A stretch of DNA of 11,615 nt from an uncultured Candidatus Saccharibacteria bacterium (GTDB lineage: Bacteria > Patescibacteria > Saccharimonadia > Saccharimonadales > CAMLKC01): positions 1 to 11,615 of the forward strand of contig CAMLKC010000029.1 in the NCBI GenBank assembly GCA_946480595.1. The letters run 5' to 3'. Of the stretch, positions 1-6,186 are shown one piece after another (within the stretch, counting starts at the first letter, position 1; the number at the start of each line of letters is the position of its first letter). The notes under the pieces were generated by a model. It was given only the letters and a program-made list of their open reading frames with translations. It searched no databases and had not been told where the DNA came from. Made by a program: the position numbers and the translations under genes.

Positions 1-336
1 CTTACACTCGCTTCCGGGTTTGCCTACTTTATCGAACTTAACGAGATTGCGGGTTCAGGTGCTATCAATGTTGGGCAAGTTCTCGTTTACACAGCCACAG
101 CAAACCTTTCACTATTCGTTTCATTGACACCGGGAGCAATCGGCTTTCGTGAAGCATTTCTCATTTTCAGTCAACAACTTCACGCTATTCCAACCAATAC
201 AATCTTTGCAGCTAGTGTGCTAGATCGGGCATTTTACGTAGCATTTCTCTTAGTTATGTTTGTCGTACTTCTTGGAATAAAAGGACACAAGAAGTTTATG
301 CCCGCGCTTACGCGTTCAAGTCGGCAGCGTCAATAA
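1..336 (+). CDS. C-terminal part of a lysylphosphatidylglycerol synthase TM-domain (UPF0104/AglD-like) membrane protein, 5' truncated
   Basis: The frame is open from base 1 to the TAA at 334-336, so the gene begins left of the window. The 111 visible residues are mostly membrane segments. A hydrophobic stretch ends in SLTPGAIGFREAF, which matches the conserved proline-glycine-glycine-x-arginine-glutamate loop of the LPG_synthase_TM family. A final long membrane helix follows, then a basic tail (GHKKF...RSSRQRQ). Family members are flippase-like integral membrane proteins, either alone or as the membrane half of MprF. Here the protein stops about 25 residues after its last helix, so the lysyl-transferase domain of MprF is absent on the C-terminal side. 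I infer a stand-alone lipid or lipid-linked-sugar translocase, which fits the glycan genes beside it. It converges on the next gene and overlaps its 3' end by 29 bp. The family is fairly sure; the substrate is unknown. Confidence 0.75.
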   Translation, partial: LTLASGFAYFIELNEIAGSGAINVGQVLVYTATANLSLFVSLTPGAIGFREAFLIFSQQLHAIPTNTIFAASVLDRAFYVAFLLVMFVVLLGIKGHKKFMPALTRSSRQRQ

Positions 337-1447
337 TTGCCCGCGCCATCTTAGCCCAACTATTCTCGTTCATCCAGCGTTTTATATACGGGTGAGTTGC
401 TTCGCATTCTTTTATTGACAACGAGATCATCTTTTCCTTAAGGCCTTCAGCATCGTTCGCTTCAACAAGCCATCCCGTCTTTCCATCTTCTACAACTTCC
501 GTCAGACCACCTATCTTGGTGGCGAGTACGGGGCGACCGCAAAAATATGAAGCAGGAATAACAGCACTCCCCGTCGCGCTTAGATATGGCAGCACGACTA
601 CGTCGCTTTTCGTAATATAGTCAGCCATCTCTTGATCGCTGACAAACCTGATATCATGATCGATCCGTAATCTGTCAAGACGATCGATGAGCTGCTCCTT
701 ATCTTTCCACACCTCACCTACAACTGTTAGTCGTATTCTTTGACGTTCAGCGTTTGACATCTTTTCGTATGCATCCAAAAGAACATCCAACCCCTTATAT
801 GGGCGAATCAAACCGATAAATAGCATCTCCACGATGTCATGTTTTTTCTTACTTGCCACAACAGCCTCCCTACTTGGCTGCGGCAGCACGTCATACGCAG
901 GAATTTGGCGCACCATGATGGGTTCGTTAGTAAATGAATGTAGCTTCTTTGCCTCTTGTTCGGAGTGAGTGATAAAAAAGGACGGTGCGCCCTTAAGAAG
1001 TAGTTTGGCTAATTTCTTTTTCTTTGAACTCGCATCATGGTCGTAGACATTGTGGCAAATAAACGCCACTCTTATTCCTTTTCGTTTTAGCTGACGCGCC
1101 ATCCAACTAAAGGCAGGTTGCCAGTAGATAGACCACCAGTTGATCAGTACAAGATCAGGTTTCTCAGCAGCAATTTTCTTATACGTCGAGAACCACGTCA
1201 TGGGATTATTAGAATCCAAGCTATATACTGCGTCTTTGCGGTGCGTAACACCCTCAACCTTATCGCTCTCTCCAGGGTAGAGTACTTTCGGGTATTGCCT
1301 GACAAAAGAAATAAGTTTCCCGTTGGAAACCTCTTTTAAAGCATCGTAGAGGCTTTCGGTATAATGGGAAATCCCGCCTCTGTAAGGTGATACAGGACCT
1401 AATAAAAAGACAGTCGGCGCGTTCGGTTTTCTCTGCTGTTTTTCCAC
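308..1447 (-). CDS. GT4-family glycosyltransferase with degenerate EX7E motif
   Basis: This 379-residue protein has the usual size and two-Rossmann (GT-B) layout of retaining GT4 enzymes. They move a sugar from a nucleotide donor to a lipid-linked or glycan acceptor at the cytoplasmic membrane face. Visible marks are the N-terminal glycine loop YRGGISHY (residues 22-29), CHNVYDH (131-137, resembling the HN..PH region of one GT4 subgroup), the donor-side IRPYKGLD (214-221) and PVLATKIGGLTEVV (306-319). The usual E-x7-E motif is replaced around residues 290-299 by SATGSAVIPA, so both glutamates are missing. This resembles a subgroup with SATQSG at this place. The start is GTG at 1445-1447: an AAGGA lies 9 nt upstream and the first internal Met is only at residue 83. 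It begins 5 nt after the stop of the upstream membrane-protein gene, so the two are probably co-transcribed. The fold is sure; donor and acceptor are not known. Confidence 0.85.
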   Translation of the reverse strand: MEKQQRKPNAPTVFLLGPVSPYRGGISHYTESLYDALKEVSNGKLISFVRQYPKVLYPGESDKVEGVTHRKDAVYSLDSNNPMTWFSTYKKIAAEKPDLVLINWWSIYWQPAFSWMARQLKRKGIRVAFICHNVYDHDASSKKKKLAKLLLKGAPSFFITHSEQEAKKLHSFTNEPIMVRQIPAYDVLPQPSREAVVASKKKHDIVEMLFIGLIRPYKGLDVLLDAYEKMSNAERQRIRLTVVGEVWKDKEQLIDRLDRLRIDHDIRFVSDQEMADYITKSDVVVLPYLSATGSAVIPASYFCGRPVLATKIGGLTEVVEDGKTGWLVEANDAEGLKEKMISLSIKECEATHPYIKRWMNENSWAKMARAIIDAADLNA

Positions 1448-1452
1448 CTTTA

Positions 1453-2919
1453 TTATTCCTTAACTAGCAAGTGCAAAACGGAACGAAGTTCATCATTCAC
1501 ATTCCTCGTTGCACTATCTTTCCAATAAAACGCTTCCTTTGCAGACAAAGATTCAGCTATGATGCCTCCACCCTGCGTAAAGCCCAGCAGTACAGAAACA
1601 AGTAGCAGTAGTAGCGCTTTATTATGCTTCCGCAGAGCCGCCTTAAACGAGATCGCGACAAAATAGAATAGTATAGGTAATATTGGCAGCAGATAGCGGC
1701 CACTAATCGCTGCTGGAATAGCATACGTTAGATAAAGTTTATAAAGATATATAAATAACAGAATAACATAGCCCACCACTACAACCAGAAGTAGCTTATT
1801 GATATCTGAACGCATAAAGTCACGAAAATATATGAGAAATAGTCCAACACCAGCTAAAGCAAAGGTAAAGTAAAGGATCTGGATAATCGGCAAAGCCGGA
1901 GATAATTGCTTTGCTTGCCAAGGCATAAGACTCACCTGCGTATTGATCATCCTTGGGGTCCAAAGAGATAGGAAGTATTCAACAGGATTCATAGGCTTAA
2001 AATCTACAGGCTTTGCTTTTCCTACGGCTGCATACACAGCATAATCAGGGAACTTGAGGCAGCGGTTATATCCTATAACGCGCGGACAATCCGCCTCCGG
2101 CTGGCCGTATAGTACGGTATTCATCACTGGACGCTCAATAAATAACGTGGCCGAAATTACTAGCCCTGCGGCCGCCATCCACATAAGCCGTCTTGGAGCT
2201 ATCTTTACGGCTGTAACCACTTCTTTGATTAGTCGCTTGTCATACCTTTTCCACAATAAATAACTTAAATATAATACAAGAGGTATAGAAAGTGCGATTG
2301 AGGTCCACTTGATAATCGACATAAGCAACACGAGGATTATAAGACCGCTCAAGTCAAGGGGTCTTATCTGCTTACTGTTAATACAGCGGATCGCAAGCCA
2401 GAGGGCGATAGCAAACATTAAGAATACCGGGCTATCGTAATTAACCGCACCCGGCAATGGAGCGACAGCTGGTGTGAGGACCACAAACAACAGTACTACA
2501 TTAGTCACGCTTTGAGAGATACCCTTAATGCTATTGAACGCTTTCCTAAAGAAGAATAAGCCACCTACGAACAAAGTCAGACAGAGAATTCTCAATAGAA
2601 TGACAAGTGTTTTCGTATCTTGAGTAAACAGCTCAAACAACCTCAAAGGTAAGCTCATAAGGTAGTAGAATAAGTACGAACCGTCCCTTATGATAGCCCC
2701 GAGATGATCCCATGAATAATCTTGGTTGCCACCCAAAAAAGGTAAGGCATGATGAGTGTAAAAGAATATTCTCTCAAGATGTTTTGGCTCGTCAAAAAGA
2801 GTTGGCTGGAAGCTAAAGGCATACCATAATCCTTGAACGACCGCCACGCCAAGGATAATCTTAAAGAAAAGATTACTCCCTAAGAATCTTACGATATTCT
2901 TTATTTGTTTAGAATTCAT
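1453..2919 (-). CDS. Polytopic membrane protein, DUF2142-like / GT-C glycosyltransferase-like
   Basis: This 488-residue protein has about 10-12 hydrophobic segments, the first at residues 18-36. FDEP (42-45) lies just after that segment. An acidic pair in the first outer loop is the position of the catalytic or metal-binding acid in GT-C glycosyltransferases. NYDSP (160-164) and SGRYLLPILP (406-415) resemble signatures I associate with the DUF2142 family of predicted membrane proteins. A soluble loop at about 262-340 holds two cysteines (278, 287) that could form a disulfide outside the cell. GT-C proteins use polyprenyl-phosphate sugars on the outer face of the membrane, so glycan decoration or polymer transfer is plausible but unproven. 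The start has a good AGAAGG (2924-2929) 4 nt before the ATG. It is the first gene of a two-gene unit with the GT4 gene and has its own promoter. The alternative is an O-antigen polymerase or other transporter-like membrane protein. Confidence 0.65.
   Translation of the reverse strand: MNSKQIKNIVRFLGSNLFFKIILGVAVVQGLWYAFSFQPTLFDEPKHLERIFFYTHHALPFLGGNQDYSWDHLGAIIRDGSYLFYYLMSLPLRLFELFTQDTKTLVILLRILCLTLFVGGLFFFRKAFNSIKGISQSVTNVVLLFVVLTPAVAPLPGAVNYDSPVFLMFAIALWLAIRCINSKQIRPLDLSGLIILVLLMSIIKWTSIALSIPLVLYLSYLLWKRYDKRLIKEVVTAVKIAPRRLMWMAAAGLVISATLFIERPVMNTVLYGQPEADCPRVIGYNRCLKFPDYAVYAAVGKAKPVDFKPMNPVEYFLSLWTPRMINTQVSLMPWQAKQLSPALPIIQILYFTFALAGVGLFLIYFRDFMRSDINKLLLVVVVGYVILLFIYLYKLYLTYAIPAAISGRYLLPILPILFYFVAISFKAALRKHNKALLLLLVSVLLGFTQGGGIIAESLSAKEAFYWKDSATRNVNDELRSVLHLLVKE
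1457..1461 (-). promoter_or_regulatory. Shine-Dalgarno site selecting the GTG start of the GT4 gene
   Basis: On the minus strand AAGGA is followed by 9 nt and then GTG (1447-1445). The site lies inside the last codons of the upstream gene, whose TAA is at 1455-1453. Translation of the second gene is therefore probably coupled to termination of the first. No ATG in frame lies nearby. Confidence 0.55.
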
Positions 2920-2955
2920 TATACCTTCTTCTGTCGACAGTCATTATTGTTCTTC

Positions 2956-2964
2956 ATTATAACA
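2956..2964 (-). promoter_or_regulatory. Extended -10 promoter for the membrane protein-GT4 operon
   Basis: The minus strand reads TGTTATAAT, a perfect extended -10 (TGnTATAAT). No good -35 hexamer sits 17 nt upstream. Transcription would start near 2949, giving a leader of about 30 nt before the ATG at 2919. The leader contains the perfect 10-bp palindrome CTGTCGACAG (2931-2940) and the AGAAGG ribosome-binding site. Confidence 0.6.
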
Positions 2965-2972
2965 TTCCATCC

Positions 2973-3003
2973 ATAGGACATTCTATTTCAATCAGTGTCC
3001 CAT
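2973..3003. repeat. Imperfect inverted repeat between the divergent promoters (possible operator)
   Basis: ATAGGACA (2973-2980) and TGTCCCAT (2996-3003) pair over 8 positions with one mismatch, separated by 15 nt. The repeat lies between the minus-strand -10 (2956-2964) and the plus-strand -10 (3042-3050), where a regulator could control both. The arms are short and such a repeat can arise by chance. The rest of the 169-bp gap holds only the two promoters and leaders; I see no small gene or RNA in it. Confidence 0.25.
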
Positions 3004-3041
3004 ATTACAACACATGCTCGCGCCTTTTTCCTTCCCGGTAA

Positions 3042-3050
3042 TGCTATACT
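3042..3050 (+). promoter_or_regulatory. Extended -10 promoter for the secreted two-gene module
   Basis: TGCTATACT fits the extended -10 consensus TGnTATAAT with one mismatch (C for A at the fifth base of the hexamer). The upstream region is a pyrimidine-rich stretch (3022-3036) and lacks a clear -35. Transcription would start near 3057, about 32 nt before the ATG at 3089. The leader shows only a weak ribosome-binding site. Confidence 0.5.
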
Positions 3051-3088
3051 TGTTAATAGAAATATCTACTTTAAGTCAGTGACGGTGC

Positions 3089-3637
3089 ATGAAAACCCTA
3101 AATCAAGCTAGCAATACAAAAAAAATCATACTCCTCGCTTTGGTAGTTGTCGTTTTAGGCACCCTGACGTACGGTGTGTTTGCTAAACAAGATAATAAAT
3201 GGCCTTTCGCTAAACCGTCACACATAACCTCCGACGATAGACACGATACTAATTACAAGCCCCCTACGGACGACCAAAAACTAGAGGGCGAGCGCATTAA
3301 AGAACGATCAGTTGACCAGTCTGATGAAACTACTACTCCATCGACTGGAAAAATGAAAGTATCCGCCACTATTACTTCAGCTAATCAAAACAGCGGAAAG
3401 CTTCAGATTCGCTTCCTCATTCAAGCCCTTGATAAAGGAACTTGCGTGCTTCGACTGACTAAGGGGACTACCACGGTTACTAAAACTAGTAATACTCAAA
3501 CTCTCCCAAACTCAACGACATGTCAAGGGTTTGACATACCTCTATCGGAACTTTCAGCCGGAGAATGGACTTACACTATGGACTTCACAAGCACTAAAAA
3601 TACTGCATCCGTAACAGACAAGGTAGCTATCCAATAA
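3089..3637 (+). CDS. Small membrane-anchored extracytoplasmic protein with C-terminal beta-rich domain
   Basis: I do not recognise a named family. The 182-residue protein has a short basic N-terminus, one hydrophobic helix (about residues 12-32) that can serve as uncleaved anchor or signal peptide, and a charged, proline-containing linker (33-88). A threonine-rich segment of alternating strands follows (89-182) and looks like an Ig-like beta-sandwich. Two cysteines (119, 145) lie only in this domain and could form one disulfide. There is no lipobox. The gene ends 1 nt before the start of the large secreted protein (TAA, T, ATG), so the two are almost certainly translated together. I infer a partner of that protein, such as an anchor, chaperone or regulator. 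The start is the first ATG after the promoter; its ribosome-binding site is weak. Confidence 0.7.
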   Translation: MKTLNQASNTKKIILLALVVVVLGTLTYGVFAKQDNKWPFAKPSHITSDDRHDTNYKPPTDDQKLEGERIKERSVDQSDETTTPSTGKMKVSATITSANQNSGKLQIRFLIQALDKGTCVLRLTKGTTTVTKTSNTQTLPNSTTCQGFDIPLSELSAGEWTYTMDFTSTKNTASVTDKVAIQ

Positions 3638-3638
3638 T

Positions 3639-6173
3639 ATGAGACTGCAATTACATTCTAGAAAAATAATTCTCTTATCACTACTCCTTAGCGTAGGCTA
3701 CATTATTGCCTCGCCTTCGACAACCCATGCAATAAGCTTTAACGCGGGCAATATTATCGATGACTACACTTTCACTAACTCTAAGAGTATGAGCGCTAGC
3801 CAAATCCAATCTTTCCTCAATAGTAAAGTTGCCGCCTGTGATACTAGCGGATCTCAAAATTCCGAAATGAACAATAGTGGCGTACCCGACTACAACCATA
3901 ATGGTAGCATCCAAAGATGGGAATGGGGTAAATACAAGTTTAATCAAACGAGTTTCACCTGTCTTAAAAGCTATAAAGAGGATAACCTCAGCGCAGCGCA
4001 AATCATTTATAATACAGCACAACAGTATAATATAAACTCGCAAGTACTTATCGTTCTCCTGCAAAAGGAGCAAGGTCTCGTAACAGACGAGTGGCCAACC
4101 AATGACCAATATCGAAAAGCTACCGGGTACGGATGTCCTGACAGCTCACCAAGTTGTGATGCAAACTATCGAGGTTTTACAAATCAGATACAATGGGCGG
4201 CGAAAATGTTCCGGGCTATCGAGGATGACAGCCCAAGTTGGTACACACCATACGTTTTAGGCAATAATCATATTCTGTATAATCCGATAAGCTCTTGCGG
4301 CGGAAGCACTGTTAATATCCAAAACCGAGCTACCCAGGCATTATATAATTACACCCCCTATCAGCCTAACTCCGCAGCACTTCGTGCCGGGTACGGGTCT
4401 GGTGACAGCTGCAGTTCGTATGGAAACCGAAACTTTTTCCTTTATTTTCGAGATTGGTTCGGGCTAGGTCCAGGTTATGAAGCGACACATATAAATCAAT
4501 TGCCGTTTCCTAGTTCGTTAGCTCCCGGACAGAGTACAACAACTTTTGTTACATATCGCAATACGGGCAGTAAGGGTTGGGTCGACAACGATGCCAACTT
4601 CATTCATCTCGCGACGGCTGAGCCACTCAATAAAGCAAGCAATTTTGCTGATGCTAGCTGGGGATTGGGTAAAAACCGTCCATCATCAACATTCAATATC
4701 GTATACAAGATAGATGGCACTCCCTACGACACCAATCCTCATCTCGTCCAGCCAGGTGAATACGTCCGCTTTTACTTTACTATAAAAATTCCAACAAATT
4801 ATCCAGCTGGCACCTACCGACAATACTTTACACCAGTACAAGACAGCGGTGGTGGTGTCGTGCCTATAATACCGGCGAAGAACTGGGTCGACGTAAAGGT
4901 GGCTGAAGCGCCACAATCTACATGGGCTGGTCAATCCTCTGTTTCCAACTTACGCGGAGGTGAAGCAACGACCGAGTATATCGACTTTAAAAACACTGGC
5001 AATACATTATGGAAAGATATAAAGACTACCCCATCTAGCAACGCTGTTTCTCTAGTGTCGGTTAACAGCTCAGCTACCGTGAGACAAGCAAGCCGATTCT
5101 CTGGCAATAAATGGGGAGCTGCAAACGATCAACCGTCGACTCAATTCGATACCGTCTTCAACTCAAGCGGTCAAGCCTACTCCACCAACCCTCATGTTGT
5201 CAAACCCGGAGAAACTGCGCGCTTTAGATTCACCGTCACTGCAGCAGATAATGAGACGGCCGCAAGCTACCGTGAGTATTTCGCTGTTGCAACAGGCGGC
5301 GGCAGTACCATTCTTACACCCAAAAACTCGAGTGGTCAAAGTATATCTGTATGGTCCGACATCCAGGTACTTAGCGCACCGAGTATCAGGCCGTCAATGA
5401 CATCTATCAATCAAACCGTCTGGCCGATGACCTCGTTTGTCATCCATTACCCCTTCAAGAACACTGGCAATACTACCCTTACTCAATCAAGCACTACTTT
5501 ACGAACTATCTCCGGCGACGCCTCTGGTCTTCAAGATGAATCATGGCCAAGTAGCGGCATTCTAGCAACAATGGACCAGGCATCAGTAGCTCCAGGCGGT
5601 TCGGGCAGCTTTACAGTAACTCTCCATAGCTCGATACAAGCGAGTGCTGCCTACTCATTCAGTCTTGCTCCATACGTCAATACAACCAACGCAGCACTCT
5701 CAAGTACGCAAGTTAAGGTTGCCGTCCCGTCACCTTTCTTCAAGGCTAAATTTCAGGGACAATCCGGTTTTCCAACAATACGACAAGGAAACTCTTCAGG
5801 CGCCTTTTTCCTACTCGTGAATAAGGGAAATTCCCCGTGGTACGATGCGACATCGGTCCCAAGCGGCGCAAAGCGTGTAGCTCTTGCTACAACAAACCCC
5901 ATTAATCGTATCAGTAACTTCAGTGTTAGCCCTCAGTCTCCTAATCGCCCAACGCGTATATTCTCGGCAGTCTACGAAAGCGATGGTGCAACATTAGCTC
6001 CTGACCAGCACGTCGTACGGCCAAATCAGATAGGAAAGTTCGCATTTACTCTCACAGCTCCAGCAAATACGCCCCCTGGCAAGTATCGTGAGTGGTTCCA
6101 ACCCATACTTGAGGGAGGACGACCCTGGAGTATGGAACAGCGTATGTGGTTGGATATCACCGTCACACGATAG
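3639..6173 (+). CDS. Large secreted protein: lysozyme/transglycosylase-like domain plus about four Ig-like (NBR1-type) domains
   Basis: The 844-residue protein starts with a signal peptide (basic residues 2-9, hydrophobic 10-24, likely cut after TTHA, 28-31). Residues 32-277 form a globular domain. It contains a canonical EF-hand loop, D84-x-N86-x-N88-G89-x-I91-x3-E95. It also contains VLIVLLQKEQGLV (136-148), which resembles the helix of lytic transglycosylases carrying the catalytic glutamate, here E144. All six cysteines (67, 108, 166, 173, 220, 258) are in this domain, allowing three disulfides. Then come about four Ig-like units: 280-421, 426-578, 582-696 and 700-844. Units 1, 2 and 4 share TNPH/DQHVV, (K/Q/R)PGE or PNQ, and YRxYF/YREWF; unit 3 is divergent. 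There is no LPXTG, SLH or C-terminal membrane anchor. I infer an exported peptidoglycan-active or wall-binding protein. It follows the small anchored protein by 1 nt. Enzyme activity is inferred from one motif only; a pure adhesin is the alternative. Confidence 0.75.
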   Translation: MRLQLHSRKIILLSLLLSVGYIIASPSTTHAISFNAGNIIDDYTFTNSKSMSASQIQSFLNSKVAACDTSGSQNSEMNNSGVPDYNHNGSIQRWEWGKYKFNQTSFTCLKSYKEDNLSAAQIIYNTAQQYNINSQVLIVLLQKEQGLVTDEWPTNDQYRKATGYGCPDSSPSCDANYRGFTNQIQWAAKMFRAIEDDSPSWYTPYVLGNNHILYNPISSCGGSTVNIQNRATQALYNYTPYQPNSAALRAGYGSGDSCSSYGNRNFFLYFRDWFGLGPGYEATHINQLPFPSSLAPGQSTTTFVTYRNTGSKGWVDNDANFIHLATAEPLNKASNFADASWGLGKNRPSSTFNIVYKIDGTPYDTNPHLVQPGEYVRFYFTIKIPTNYPAGTYRQYFTPVQDSGGGVVPIIPAKNWVDVKVAEAPQSTWAGQSSVSNLRGGEATTEYIDFKNTGNTLWKDIKTTPSSNAVSLVSVNSSATVRQASRFSGNKWGAANDQPSTQFDTVFNSSGQAYSTNPHVVKPGETARFRFTVTAADNETAASYREYFAVATGGGSTILTPKNSSGQSISVWSDIQVLSAPSIRPSMTSINQTVWPMTSFVIHYPFKNTGNTTLTQSSTTLRTISGDASGLQDESWPSSGILATMDQASVAPGGSGSFTVTLHSSIQASAAYSFSLAPYVNTTNAALSSTQVKVAVPSPFFKAKFQGQSGFPTIRQGNSSGAFFLLVNKGNSPWYDATSVPSGAKRVALATTNPINRISNFSVSPQSPNRPTRIFSAVYESDGATLAPDQHVVRPNQIGKFAFTLTAPANTPPGKYREWFQPILEGGRPWSMEQRMWLDITVTR

Positions 6174-6186
6174 GTTGAGCCTAGTC

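Noticed and set aside
1344..1366. CGGTATAAT on the plus strand inside the GT4 gene, resembling an antisense promoter
   Set aside because: It lacks the TG of an extended -10 and has no -35; there is no gene it could serve.
2931..2940. Perfect 10-bp palindrome CTGTCGACAG in the minus-strand leader
   Set aside because: About ten such palindromes are expected by chance in a window of this size. It is recorded in the promoter entry but not claimed as an operator.
3681..4109. 142-codon open frame on the minus strand inside the secreted-protein gene
   Set aside because: It lies opposite the signal peptide and lysozyme-like domain of a well-supported gene, has no ribosome-binding site and no recognisable protein pattern.
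6171..6183. Small hairpin TAGG-TTGAG-CCTA between the convergent genes
   Set aside because: The stem is only 4 bp and no U-run follows on either strand, so it is not supported as a rho-independent terminator.
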